A stretch of DNA of 64,000 nucleotides from Anthoceros angustus (GCA_010909165.1 MU008177.1:1107309-1171308); one strand, 5' to 3'; counted from the first letter of the stretch, positions 19,891-32,282 are shown. Numbers and translations: made by a program. Notes: generated by a model from the letters alone, not told the origin.

Positions 19891-22782
19891 ATGACCACAG
19901 TATGGCAACCGGATCCGTTGTGGACCCAACAACCTGCAATTCGTGTGTGTACAGGGATTCTACGAGGACCTCATTCTAACCTCAGCTTAGGGAGTCCACC
20001 CCTGGCAAGCAAAGCCTCCACGTGCAGCATTGTCATGAGCCCAAAAATTCCACTTCCGAGAAAGTGTGTGGGTAGGGACTGGTTTTCCAGCGATGGTCGT
20101 TGCCAGGAGCAGGAACACTTGTGGCGCCAATTTTTTCTGGACCCTACCATGTGGTGGGATAACAGACGAGAGAAGAAGAGCTCCCGTTCGCCTGACTTTC
20201 GCCGTAAGGGGTCCAGCGAGGTGCTGTGGTTAAACAACATGTTTAAGCCAGCTTGGGTTGATGAGCAGCTGGTTTCCTTGGATATGCAGATGGGCCATGG
20301 TGCCTCTCCTTCCGAGTCCAGCTCCCCGAATAAGCCTGAACCTGCGAGGCGTGCAGGATCGGAAATGGCCGTCGTTGCTGCTGCTACCGTGAGCACGTTA
20401 TGTCAGCAGGGGAAGCTTTCTGAGGCCGTTGGAGCCCTGGAATCTCTGGCGCAGACAGACTCTGCCATTTCTCAGTCTCTGTTGTACACTGTGCTAAAAC
20501 TGTGTACAGCTAAGAAGGATTTGGTTGTGGGGCGTCGAGTTCATGATCTCACTGCCAAACTTGGGTACGAGTCGAGTGCATACTTGGGGAACCATATCTT
20601 GCGCATGTATGCATGTGAAGGTAGGCTGCAGGAGGCCATGGATGTGTTCACCAGGGTGGGCAAACCAAACGTCTTCATGTGGTTTTCCATAATCTCTGCA
20701 CATGCTAAGCACGGGAAACCTCAGGAGGCCATACAACTGTACCATGAGATGCGTAGGTCAGGAGTGAAGGCGGATGCTCACGTCTTTGTAGCTGCCCTTC
20801 AAGCCTGTGCACTTGCCGCTGACTTGGAATCTGGCAGAAAAGTGCACTGTGATGTGGTGCAGAGTGGCATTCCTACTAATTTGTTCGTGGGCAACTGCCT
20901 GGTGGACATGTATGCAAAATGTGGTGAAGTGAAAGATGCACGCCAGGTTTTTGACAGCATGGCCACAAAGGATGTGGTGACATGGAATGCCCTGATTGCT
21001 GGGTATGCACAGCAAGGACTCGGCCAAGAGGCGCTTGTTGTGTATGGACAAATGGAGGAGGCCTCATTTTGGCTGACCATGTTACTTTTGCTTGCCTTCT
21101 GAAGGCCTGTGCAAGCACTGGTGCCTTACAGAAGGGCAGCTGCACTCACAGATTGTGGAAAGAGGACTGCTGGATGACGTAGTGGTGGGCACCTGCCTGG
21201 TGGACATGTATGCAAAATGTGGTGAACTGGAAGATGCACGCCAGGTTTTTGACAGCTTGGCCACAAAGGATGTGGTGACATGGACCCTGATTGCTGGGTA
21301 TGCACAGCAAGGACTCGCCAAGAGGCGCTTGTGTATGGACAAATGGAGGAGGCAGGCCTCATTTTGGCTGACCGTGTTACTTTTGCTTGCCTTCTGAAGG
21401 CCTGTGGAAGCACTGGTGCCTTGCAGAAGGGCATGCAATTGCACTTGCAGATTGTGGAAAGAGGACTGCTGGATGACATAATGGTGGGCACGTGCCTGGT
21501 GGACATGTATGTCAAATGTGGTGAACTGGAAGATGCACGCCAGGTTTTTGACAGCTTGGCCACAAAGGACGTGGTGACATGGACCCTGATTGCTGGGTAT
21601 GCACAGCAAGGACTCGCCAAGAGGCGCTTGTTGTGTATGGACAAATGGAGGAGGCAGGCCTTATTTTGGCTAACCATGTTACTTTTGCTTGCCTTCTGAA
21701 GGCCTGTGCAAGCACTGGTGCCTTACAGAAGGGCAGCTGCACTCACAGATTGTCGAAAGAGGGCTGCTGGGTACTGTGGTGTTGGGCACCTGCTTGGTGG
21801 ACATGTATGCAAAATGTGGTGAACTGGAAGATGCACGCCAGGTTTTTGACAGCATGGCACAAAGGATGTGGTGACATGGAATGCCCTGATATCTGGGTAT
21901 GGTACTTGTGATGAAGGTCACAAGGCACTAGCGTGTTTTGAGGAGATGTTAGTTGCTGGTGTTCAGCCGAATGATGCTACTTTTACTTGTCTTTTAGTAG
22001 CATGCAGTCACGAGGGACTGGTCCACGAGGGTCGCAAGCACTTTCATTCCATGGCTGAAAAGCATGGCGTCAAACCTACTATTGAGCACTACGTCTGCAT
22101 GGTTGATCTTCTCGGGCGTGCTGGCCATTTAGATGAGGCAGAGAAGATGCTATCAGCATGTGAGGGCCAAACTAATGTTGTGGTCTTGACGACTTTGCTG
22201 AATGCCTGCAAAAGTCACGGGGATATAGAGAGGGCAATGTGGTGTTTTGAAAGCATTGTCAGGCTGGACCCTCTATGGGCGCCTGCGTATGTGCTCATGG
22301 CCAACGCCTATGCAGATGCAGGTAGATGGACCGATGTAGACAGGATTGAAACACAAAGAAGGGTAGCAGGAGCTAACAAGAAACCTGCAGTAGCGAGCAT
22401 TGAGGTGAACAAGGAGGTACATAGATTTCTGGTGGGAGAAAGTGGAAAGGATATTTTGCATAAGGTAGAGAGCACGAATGCACGTGTGAAGCAGGAAGGA
22501 GGCCACGTACCTCACACAAAATTGGTCTTGAAGGCACTGTCTGAGAAGGAAAAGGAAGATGTACTTTGTGGGCATGCGGAGAAACTAGCTCTGGCATTTG
22601 GTCTGTTGAACACTCCGAGTGGGACACCCCTGGTGGTAACGAAGAATCTACGCATGTGCAGTGACTGCCACAGTTCCACGGAGATCTTGTCAAGGCTTGA
22701 ACAGAGAGACATTGTTGTGAGGGATGGGTACCGTGTGCATCGATTCACAGCTGGTTGTTGCAGTTGTAAGGTTCGACCATGA
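19891..22782 (+). CDS. PPR-DYW:KP protein, inverted paralogue (frameshifted in the repeat array)
   Basis: The start ATG at 19891 (MTTVWQPD) matches the paralogues' MAAVWQPD. One open stretch to 21102 covers a leader, the PDF-like block (DPTMWWDNRREKK, SPDFRRKG, EVLWLNN) and the first PPR repeats. Between 21060 and 21870, three near-identical ~300-bp modules are broken by 3-5-base losses. The frame 21868-22782 then covers the last PPR, the E domains (CMVDLLGRAGHLDEAEKM), KKPAVASIEV in place of the PG box, and the DYW-type domain with HAEKLALAFG (HxE), CSDCH and CCSCKVRP. The end is VRP where the sister has GRP. The likely role is site-specific organellar RNA editing, of DYW:KP type. Whether the gene is functional depends on whether the indels are real. 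Confidence 0.87.
21075..21875 (+). repeat. Tandem ~300-bp PPR-module repeats in the + strand gene
   Basis: Three head-to-tail units start at about 21075, 21375 and 21680. Each contains GCCTTCTGAAGGCCTGTG, the LVDMYAKCGELEDARQVFD coding block and GATGTGGTGACATGG or a close variant. Most differences between units are short gaps at directly repeated words (for example GGCA in GGCAGGCA-type runs). These gaps interrupt the reading frame and look like slippage or unresolved assembly. Confidence 0.85.
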
Positions 22783-23200
22783 GAAATAATGAAGAAGTGT
22801 CGCCAGTGCTTATTCGGGTGAATGTAACACTCCAACATCCTGGAACGACTTGTAACCTTACTAGCAGAGATGACGACAGGGTTGTTATACAATAAGTTGT
22901 ATAGTTTTAAATATTAATACATAATATTTTAGGATATTTTACTTTTTATTCATCATTGGGGAACAGATGGCAAATCGTAAGAAGAACGATGCGAAAACAT
23001 ATTGATATAGGTTGAGTGTTGAGTGAACTTCTGACCGAAATCGTGCGGATTCTGCAACAATGTTGAATGAGCATGACACCTTGACCAAACCAACGTTGAA
23101 TGAGCATGACACCTTGACCAAACCAACTATTTTCGATCGAAATCACTGCGGATTCAATGCCCTCTTCGTTTTTTGATGGGGGTATAGGGCAGGCCGGAGG
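22783..23200. other. 3' flank of the PPR gene with a 35-bp tandem duplication
   Basis: This is AT-rich flank with possible polyadenylation context (TTAATACATAATATTTT near 22915). At 23061-23125 a 35-bp unit containing GAATGAGCATGACACCTTG occurs twice. No gene is seen. Confidence 0.55.
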
Positions 23201-23213
23201 ATAAGCGCGGGCA

Positions 23214-23677
23214 TTACAATGATTCTTGTTCTCCCGACATGTGTTGTCCAATTGCAAATATAGAACCTTGGGAAGTAAGCCAACATATGTATGTATCACG
23301 CACATCTTGGATAATGCATATTATCAAATTAGGATCGTTCCGCAAATTTGCGTAGTGCAGATACGCCCTGGAATTGAACGTGTGATTGTGAATCATACAC
23401 CCCACCACATGGATGGTAACACGGCTGTCTTCCTTTAGCTCCTTAGGCCATCTAAGTATATGCGGTAAAGATGTTTTTTTCTGATCCATGCCATCGATAC
23501 ATAACAACATGTACTTGTGAGGCTCGGTGTTTTTTTATGATCCATGCCATCAATACATAACAAGATGTACTTGTGAGGCTCGGTGTATCCTTTCGTTCGA
23601 TGTTTTGTCAATTTCTTCCGCTCCTCCATAAGCTTTATGCGATGTTTGTTCAACGCGTCCTGATATATATCTGCCAT
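23214..23677 (-). pseudogene. Fragment of an uncharacterised transposase-like protein (IDGMDQ family)
   Basis: Reading leftward: MADIYQDALNKHRIKLMEER, TEPHKYILLCIDGMD, QKKTSLPHILRWPKEL, then VTIHVVGCMIHNHTFNSRAY and LRNDPNLIICIIQDV. I recognise the pattern (ER..Y near a KYM..IDGMDQ.KT.LPH motif, then a Val-Gly-Cys and an Asn-Asp-Pro-Asn-Leu block) from a large family of uncharacterised, probably transposon-derived proteins in plants and animals. The Asp of IDGMD may be part of an RNase H-like fold. A 54-bp tandem duplication (23473-23580) repeats the HKY..LLCIDGMD segment and breaks the frame. Confidence 0.4.
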
Positions 23678-26380
23678 TCAACCAAATGTCATGTCAATGT
23701 CCATCAATGACATATAACATCATTCGACAACCAGCGAATAACCAACAACCCTCCCCCCAAACGCCTCATTTCCGATGCAATAGACGAAGGGGTCGACTCC
23801 ATTATAAGGCTGGAGTCTAGACGATTGTCCATTGTAGGGGCCAAGGGGCACTGGCATGACGGCGCCCCTCGGGAGATTCAACCCCTAAATGGCGAACCTA
23901 GGGTTCCAGCTGTTGTATGGCCCCGGTATACCGACGCCCTCAAACCCCGTCAACTCTAGGGCGCGAAACCGCGCGGAAAATGTCAAGTCGAAGTGTCCTT
24001 CATTATGCGCCTTCAACCAGACGAGGGGTTGTGCAGTGCCTTAACCCCCTCTTCGGGACCCAACCCGGCACCAACCCCTACCCTCCTCCTCCTCCCCTTA
24101 TCCTCGAGGCAGATGCCTCCCTCCCTCACTCGAGGGGCCCGGCATGCCGCGCCTTCCTCCCTTCCCTAAGGGCGTCGATGCACGCCTTGCTCATCTCCCC
24201 GCGGGCCCCGGCCGCCTGCCCCCGCCTTTAGGGCCCGGCATGCGCCCCTCATCTCCTCCCTCCGCATGCCTCTCCGCCTGAGGGCGCCGGCATGCCGACG
24301 CCCTCCTCATCTCCTCCCCGCCGAGCATGCCGCGCTCCTCTCCTCCACTCCTGGCGCATTCTAGAGAACATGCCCCGCCTTCCTCGACCAAGGGCCGTCG
24401 ACCGTGCCTCGACCAAGGGTCAACATCCACCATCACAACATACCACCGTCGTCATCGATGGCCCACTGCCACGCCCAACCTTGCCCCTTTATACCATGTC
24501 CGAAAACGGTGTGGCGAGCATACCTTGATCCGTCTGCGATCCAAAGGTTCGGATGTTGAACTTTAGACCGCAGAGAACATGTTGAAAATCGATTGATTTG
24601 GGTATCTTCACGCTTGAAGTTCTCGCTCCCATAGTCTCGTAAAGTACGCAATAAATATATCAGCCGCTTTTGCTCCATGCCACATTTGTATTGTGTCCAC
24701 ACTTCTAGGTGAAAGTGTCGAAGATTGTAGACTTCAACATTAGGCGCCCCGCCAATTGCGTAAATGTTGCATCCATCCATGCTAGCGCCAATGCATGAGA
24801 TGATTTCACCCGGCTTGCTACCATCCCATGGTGAATTCAACAAGATTTCACCCTTCACCTCCTCATACCTTTCCGACCCTATGCAATACACCCTTCAAGG
24901 ATTTCGTGCAACACTTGATTGGAACCGTGCCTTGAAAGCATACTTTTCCTTTCGATCCTTGGTCGTCTTACAAGGGTCTCTAAGTATGTCTCCTCGGACC
25001 TTCCCAACATAAGAAACCTTTGCCTCTCTTCTTGAAACCCTCCTCGAAAGTCGTTGAATACATAGTTTGTTGCAACACGGTAAATCCAACCGTGTCCGCC
25101 CGCCTTCTTCAAGGAGACACCATACCGCCCGCAAACGAAACGCAAGGTCGTCGCCCGCAATGTCTCCGACATTGGCTTCTGATAACCGCAGCGAGGAGGT
25201 GAACGGGAGGATGGGGAACGCTGCCGCCAAAGAATATCGCTCCCCGATGCACCAAACACTCCACGAGGGCGAAAGACCTCGCATGGCACGCCATTTCACG
25301 CGGGCGATCGCCGCCTCCGGCTAAGTTCCATAGCCGCATAAGGCAAGTTCCGAGGCCGGTACATAGGGGGGTGCACGAGAATGGTGATGAGTCCTTCGCC
25401 ATCCTGAGCTTGCATGCAATTTTCACGAATACAAGGTGAAGTACATCGTCATCCACAACGATTACCATTGGGAATCCGCATGCCTCAGTGAAGTCCAAAG
25501 TAAAGAAAACGTCCGGAACAGCCGTATGAATTATGAAACACACAGCTTGTCTACAAAAGCTTGTGTTCTGAAACACACAGCTTGTCTACAAAAGCTTGTG
25601 TTCTGAAACACCTAGCTTGTCCACAAAGAGCATTCAAAACTGGTCCCTCATCCGGCAAAGTTCGGCGCTTGGCCAAATAGATCAATGCCTTTCGCGCATG
25701 TAGGTCTCTTTGAGCGAGGCATTCCCAAGATGCAAGTTCCTCGCCATCCGCAGTCAAGCCGCATGACACCCACGGTCAGTAACAATGTCCCAGCAGACAC
25801 AAAGTACTTTGAACGTGGAGGCTATCGCCTATTGTGGAAATTACCTCTATGTCTTCATCGGTACGGGTGGAGTGGAGCATGGTGTATGAGACGTGCGACC
25901 AGTGGAACGCGAACCCAGCACACCGTCAACAAGGAGCAACACACGAGCAGGAAGGCAGAGTAGTATTAGAGATAGCAGAACAAGCGCACTGATGCCTCGG
26001 CGTTGCATCTTTCTAGCACTCACTGTCGGAGAGGATCTACCTATCAGGCGGCGGATTTGACGCCGCCGTTATTTACACGCGCTCATTAATGTTGCAGCTT
26101 TTGCCATTTGGGATCGGGAAGCCCTTAATGTACTCACATTACACCACGGCTGGAAAACATGGGCCACCGTAATAAAAACGTGGCAAAGATAGCACACCAA
26201 ATTAGGGTAAGTGGAAAACAAACACACAAGACGCGATTACATCTCACCGTTTTAACCCTTGCCCGATTTTTTTAAGCGCTTCCTTCCGTAATGGAGCGCC
26301 CATCACGCCTACACCGTGTTCATCTCGTGAGTTGCGCCCCACCCGCAAGCCGGAAGGCTCCGAATTGCGCCTCCACGCCG
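23678..26380. other. Repeat-rich stretch, no recognised gene
   Basis: From 23.9 to 24.5 kb the DNA is C-rich and repetitive (many CTCCTC and GGGCCCGGCATGC-like words), giving long but uninformative open frames. At 24.43-25.29 kb on the - strand there are long open stretches (for example GGFQEERQRFLMLGRS and RRPRIERKSMLSRHGSNQV) that could continue the transposon-like protein at 23.2-23.7 kb, but I recognise no domain in them. At 25.53-25.63 kb lies a 36-bp tandem repeat. 25.97-26.38 kb shows nothing beyond a GCGGCGGATTTGACGCCGCCG inverted repeat near 26050. Confidence 0.45.
25529..25630 (+). repeat. Tandem repeat, ~36-bp unit
   Basis: Units containing CACACAGCTTGTCTACAAAA and GCTTGTGTTCTGAAACAC occur about two and a half times. 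The last copy is diverged. Confidence 0.85.
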
Positions 26381-26381
26381 C

Positions 26382-29233
26382 TTGTGGAGTGGAGGCCATT
26401 GCGCCACTGCGATTGTGGAGGTGCGCGCCACGCCTAATGCTGCTTTGAAGGAGATTTGGTGTCTCACCGTATCATCCGTTGCTTGTGATGGCAATGGCAA
26501 GCGAAGAAGGACTGAAGAGTGGAGAAGAAGGCCGCATGTGGAGAAACCAAGGCCAAGAAATCGAAGGGAAGAAGGCGATCACAGCAAAGACCCGGCGGAG
26601 TGGATGGACACCAAAGTTCGAGCCGACTGGTCTTCCAATTCAAGGCGCAAAGGTAAGGGCACGATGTTGAGGCGCGGCCCGAACTCGGATCCCGGATCGC
26701 CAAGGGTGAGCACAAGGCGAGTGAGGGAAATCGAGATGGCAACTCACGTAAGAGTACCGCCAGATTCTAATCCTTCACCTTTACGCTTGAGGAGACTGCT
26801 CAATTGCGCACACACTAACTGCATTGATGACACGATTGTCCGAGAGAAGGACCGGCTGCAGAGTGGAACCCGAGGAAGAAAATGTGGGGTGGACACCTAT
26901 GTTGAAATTGTGGATTTATGGCCACAATGATGCTTTGCCGAATCAGAGAGCCAGGGCTGGATATGTGGTCTAGGCAACTTTAATAGAAGCGGAAGGAGAT
27001 CCGGAGATTCAGGTCCTGGTGACTTCGAAGCCTTATGGGTTTGAAGCTTTGCCAGTGGAGTCGGACGACTACAATGTGTTCGTGTTGAGCATAGCAGGCT
27101 TGCATAGCAAAAAGTGTGAGCCACATGAATTGTCTCTTAAATTCCGGGAAGCTCTTCGACCACGGATTGTAAGTGCATGTCTTTGGTGGTCATTGATTTT
27201 TAAGTTTTGCAACATCCTTGCATCCACTAACCACTTTTTGGAACTTCTAATTACTCGTTGCCAGAATGCAATGATTTTTTATCGATGCTTGTGTGAAGTG
27301 ATTACAACTTCTATCGTCAATCACCGTCGCGAGATGTCCTTTAGAAGGACCAGGGCTGGGCTGTTTGGCTATGAATTGGAAGGAGATGAGGACGAGGCAG
27401 AGTATGGACCCTCAGATGAAGAGGATGGCCCTATACCGGAGCTGCTCGGCCAGACAGATGACGAAATGTCGGAGGAGGATGGTGATAACCGGATTGAGGA
27501 CGACAGAATGCAGATTGCCTCCATAATGCCTGGGGCATCAATGCTAGTGCCCACTGTTGCTTACAATCCTGACGAGGACATGGGTCACAGCGAGGCTGCG
27601 GAATTGCCTGGCGGTGGGGAGAACATGGAGTTGGCCCGTACCCCTCACGCAGTCTGGTTTATATCAGGATATGAAGGCAGGGGAGGAGAGGAAGGGCGCC
27701 GCATGCCGCGCCGCCCTTCCCCGGCAATCGTCACAGAAGGCGGCATCCCGGAAGACTGGGGTGCAAGCGCCACTGGTTAGCTAGACCATCCAATCGGAAC
27801 AAGCCAGGGACGGCTCGCAGACGAGGAGGGGCATGCTGCGCCTCACGCCCTGTGATTGGGGAGAGGGCCCCAAGATGCCGCCTCCCTGGCCATGTGGGAC
27901 GCGGACGCCCAAGACCCTCCCTCTGAAGAGGCGGAAGGAGGGTGCCCAAGATGCGCGCCTCCCAGTCTATAGGTTCTAGAGGGCGGCGTACGCCGGACGC
28001 AAGATGAGGCTAAAGATGGAGGAGGCATATTGAGGAGTACTGGGAAGCGCAAGCGGAGTTCGTCAACCGCAACTAGTATGGGGGGCAGCTCACCAAATGT
28101 GGAGCCCGAAAGAGATTTGAGGAGGAAGAAAGGCAAGCGCGCAGCAGGAGCTGCAGATAGCAATGACATTCCGATTATGCATGTCGCGACTGATCGGGAG
28201 AGGCTGGAGGCCTCCATCCAGGATGAAGATTATTTGCGGAATCTCAGAGAGTCAGCTTACGTGAAGAAAGTGGTTCCGGAAACAGTTCTTCTAAAAGTAG
28301 AGAATTTAAGGCCTGCATCCTTTCTTACTCCAGATGCACAGATTCGGATTGTGGACTAGGCATGGACCAACTACATGGCTCGAGATATTTCGAAAGGTAG
28401 AGTGGAGGAAGGTGTGCTGCCTCTACTATGCATGATTGACCCAACAAACTGCAGCAATCTGCCGCGACATTCAATCTATAGACTGGAAGAAGTTTAGAGC
28501 TAAGAAGTATGTGATGGGAGTGCTCGGTGGCAATCACACAGGAGATGAGGGTTCTGGCCACAGACCACAACATTATGTCTGATAAACGGAGGAAGATGAA
28601 TTTCATTGAGCAAGTAAGGTACTTGCAAGATGAGTTGTAGATAGCAAAGAGAGATGGAGTCAATATAAGCATGAACTGGAAGTTCAACTTGTATAAGGTG
28701 CTGGGCTTGATAGATGATGATGAGGCCACAGAGGATGAGCAGTACAAGAAAACAAGGTCGACAATCGTACAAATATCCTTTGCATCGCCAAACTTGAGGG
28801 GAGAGTGTGGGAAAATGTCGATAAGATCTCACGAAGTGGGAGGCCATGGAGTTGCCAGAACAAGCCAAACATGTTGTCAGAACTAGCAAGAAAAGCAAGG
28901 GGAAACCAAGACCCAGATGAGGCGAAGGCGGTGGACCAAAGTTTTGTGAAGCCAAAAGACATGCAAGGGAAGCCTTGGCGAAGTTTTCAGGGTATTCCAC
29001 TAGGTGAGACTGGCCAAAAGATGTTGATCAATGTCACTGAGAAGGTTTTGACAGGTCTCATAGATCTCAATGGTATGGCCAAGGAGATCACTCTTCGGAA
29101 GAAACTACATATGATACAAGTGGCTATGGCGAAGCATCTAGGATGTGATTCATTCGAGATGGTGAGGCAAAAGTACCCAGTGCACTCAACGAATGAAGTC
29201 ATTGCCAGATTTCAGACCGCTTTCGAAGGGAAG
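26382..29233 (+). CDS. Unrecognised multi-exon gene, 5' part
   Basis: Several stretches look coding. 27019-27168 (EALPVESDDYNVFVLSIAG..CEPHELSLKFREAL) ends at a good donor (ATT|GTAAGT). A 96-bp intron (27169-27264) ends in GTTGCCAG. An acidic segment follows (GLFGYELEGDEDEAEYG, DEMSEEDGDNRIEDDRM). At 28170-28470 there is DRERLEASIQDEDYLRNLRE and YMARDISKGRVEEGVLP, with one in-frame TAG. At 28540-28760 there is TDHNIMSDKRRKMNFIEQV. The last exon here (to 29233) reads GMAKEITLRKKLHMIQVAM and ends GAAGGGAAG|GTGAGC. The middle exons are in different frames, so the model is incomplete and the start is unknown. I recognise no domain. It could be a host gene or a domesticated transposon gene. Confidence 0.45.
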
Positions 29234-29345
29234 GTGAGCTTCGTTGTTCTTGAAGGATCGTGGGGCAGCCATGCTGGTGGAAAGAGGAGAGGAGCGGAGG
29301 AGGCAAGTGTAGCTCTCTCACATTGAGATGAGGCTTGGAGGGTAT

Positions 29346-29573
29346 TATCTAAAATATAACACGCTGGATAAATGACAAGATAGCTTGACATTATGTGCAT
29401 ACAGCACAAAGGGGACACGAAGAAAACCGGCACACAAGAGAATTCGAGAGAGTAGAAATAATGAGAGTAAATGATAACATAAGAGTAAATGTATTTATAC
29501 CGAAACCCTAACTAGATAGGTTATCCCATTATGCATACTCCTAGGTTACATACATAACCAAACGTTATTCCAA
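29346..29573 (-). repeat. 3' LTR of the inner copia
   Basis: This matches 35601-35823: TATCTAAAATATAACAC, AATTCGAGAGAGTAGAAA, GGTTATCCCATTATGCATAC, ACCAAACGTTATTCCAA. The copies differ by several small indels. Confidence 0.9.
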
Positions 29574-30528
29574 CACTCCCACATAACCTAGGCTGTGTGC
29601 ATCGTCTTATAACGCGAAAGTCGGGTTACGTCCTCCTTGTTGTCACACACGCCATAGCTAAAACCTCATCCGTTACGCTGCAGGAAACTGAAGGCGATCG
29701 CGCACCACGCCCCGCCCATCGCAATCGTGGCCATCATCCTCGCCACCTTCAGCTTACTCATCCAGTGGCAACAGCAGCAAATGTCTACCAGAAATGGTGT
29801 GCGCTACAAGCCTGAGAGCTATGGAGAGGATGCTGTGCCTAGAAAGAAAAGAGCTGGGAAGAAACATGATGCGACTGCTGCTGGAGCTGGAAACACAAGG
29901 GCCCGGAGTGGAAACCCTTCAACTTGCAGCATTTCATCGCTAGCTATGGCGAGAAATTGCATAACGTGGATCTGATGCAGAAACTAATGAGGTGTGCAGC
30001 CGTGAAAATGGAGGAGAGAGAGTGAGCCAGCTGCTTGCCTGCACCCTCTGAGAGGGATGAGGGTTGAATGGCGTGAAGCTATCAAAACCCCGCTAGCTGC
30101 TGAGGACGATGTGAAAGAGGAAAAAGGGGGAAACGAGAAGAAGCTCCCACAGAAGAAGACAACTCCTCGGTGCCATGATTAGGTGAGAACAGTGATGATT
30201 CATCCATGGCTGTTATGGTGACTAATTGTCCGACCGAGAACATGCGCTTGTAGTGAGCATAGGCGGCATGCGATAGACTGTTTTAGAGCGAGTGGTTCTA
30301 CAACGCTTAACTTATGATAAACTTGTAAAACCAGGGGACTCAAGTCCCCACCCCCCCAAACCAACAGGTCAGATGTCACCTGGGTTTACCTTACTCCTTT
30401 TCCTGGCAATAGGTAACTGAAATCTCGTAGGCCAAGGGACTCCATATGTTGTGAATGCTTGAGCTTAGGTAATGCCTTTGTCATGATATCTGCGGTGTTG
30501 TCTGCAGTAGGAATATACTTGACTTGAA

Positions 30529-31042
30529 TTACTCTCGTGCTACAGTATCCCTAACATAATGATGTTTGATTTCTATATGCTTTGTGCGGGCATGAAAACG
30601 GGGATTGGCCACGAGAGCAATAGCAGAGTTGTTGTCGCAGAAAACAGTTGTTGGCTCCTGTTGCTCTTGGTGAAGATCCTTAAGATAAGATCTCTCCCAC
30701 TCAGCTTCCTTTGCTGTGTCTGTTAACGACAAATATTCAGCTTCTGTTGAGGATAACGCAATCGATGTTTGTTTCTTGCAGGACCAATTCACAGCTCCTC
30801 CTAACAAAACAAGATGTTGTGACAGCTTTTATGAGTCAATGTCGGAGGTCCAACTGCACATACATGATACCGGAAAGAGTTAACCCAGAGGGAAGACCAG
30901 CTTGGTAGAAAATACCATAGTGCATAGTGCCTTTCAAGTAGCGATAAGCGCTCACCGCCCTGGAGCGGCTCCGGCTTCTCCAAACACCACGACGGAGAAG
31001 GCTATATCTGGCCGTGTCCAATTCGATATGAAAATCAGGCAT
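30529..31042 (-). pseudogene. RNase H of the inner copia
   Basis: The stretch 30529-30807 reads GGAVNWSCKKQTSIALSSTE, EAEYLSLTDTAKEAEW, TTVFCDNNSAIALVANP and HARTKHIEIKHHYVRD, which is a standard copia RNase H with its catalytic Asp and Glu residues. Upstream fragments (30801-31042: PDIAFSV, AVSAYRYLKGTMHYGIFY) form the connection domain in shifted frames. Confidence 0.9.
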
Positions 31043-31145
31043 CCGACAGCATGTCTATAAGGTACCTTTTCCATATCTGAAATTTCTTCCGCAGTAGAAG
31101 CACATTGATCAGTTGTCAGTTTTACTCCCACAGAGCCTGGAGTGC

Positions 31146-32208
31146 TTACTGTCTTGCTTGGTCTAGCTGGAAACTCTTCAGAATTTCGGTTAAGTACTTT
31201 CTCTGGTGGATAACTATTAACCCCTTCTCTCGATTGCGCAGAACTTGAACACCAAGGCAAAACTTCAGGGCTCCCACATCCTTCATCTCAAACTTAGCTT
31301 GCAGAAGGTCCTTGACCTTGTTGAGGATGGATGTGTCGGTGCAAGCGAAGATGCAATCATCGACGTACACGGCAAGAATACAGAAAGCGGACCATCCACT
31401 AAGTAATATACAGATGAGTCTGCTGCGCTTTGTACAAACCCTAGGGCCTTTAGTTCTGCATCCAATTTCTCATTCCATAGCATAGCGCTTTGTTTGAGCC
31501 CATATAAGGCTTTAAGCAGTCTGAGTACCTTATGAGGATAGCGTTTGTCTCACGTAGCCTTGTTGCTCCATATATATTTCCTCCTTGATCTCACCATGCA
31601 AAAAGGCAGTACACACATCCATTTGGAGCAATTCTAAATTGAGTTCAGCAGAGATAGCTAACAACATTTTGATGGACTGTGCCCTGACGACAGGAGAAAA
31701 GGTCTCCTGGTAATCCAAGCCAGGAACCTGTGTGAAGCCCCGAGCGCAGAGCCTGGCTTTATACCTGGCAATCTCTCCTTCAGCATTTAATTTGGTCTTA
31801 AAGACCCATTTGCATGTGACATCCTTCCAGTGGCAAGTCTGTAAGTTCCCATGTCTTGATTTTCAAAATAGACTGGTATTCCTCCTCAACTGCAGCTTGC
31901 CACTTATCCGCATCAGGGCCAGCATAGGCTGCGTCCATGGAGACGGGATCTAACAGCAGAGGGGAACTGCCAGCAGTGGCAGCATTTGCAGATGGTCTAA
32001 AGTCATGGGAGACATAGGGAGGCTCAGCCCACTGTGAGCGAGGAAGACGAGCTCGAGGTGGGTTTCGTCTAGGAGGGACAATGACATAAGGATCCTCCTC
32101 TGTATCTGGCAGGGCTGGATCATCATCTATCAAAAGATCAGGTTCAGGAACTATGGCAGGATCCTCCTCGTGAACTGCAACTGCTGGGGCATCCAAGGGA
32201 TCCAGCAT
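31146..32208 (-). pseudogene. Reverse transcriptase of the inner copia
   Basis: Reading leftward: WQAAVEEEYQSILKIKTWEL, then MDYQETFSPVVRAQSIKML, LNLELLQMDVCTAFLHGEI and EEIYMEQQGYV, then MYVDDCIFACTD with the YVDD active site, then KDVGALKFCLGVQVLR. These are the copia RT blocks in the right order. The polyprotein is split over four frames (31798-32208, 31530-31718, 31283-31483, 31146-31370). Confidence 0.9.
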
Positions 32209-32282
32209 CTCAGGGGCAGGAGGATAGTTGAAATTGTCATCAATAGGAGTTGGTTGATTAACGACAGGGGGATTTACAGGTA

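Noticed and set aside
29251-29345. Coding end of the upstream exon (open frame running to 29326)
   Set aside because: The open frame past 29233 reads into intron and LTR sequence. The GTGAGC donor and the match of 29251-29345 to the LTR at 38205 show it is not exon.
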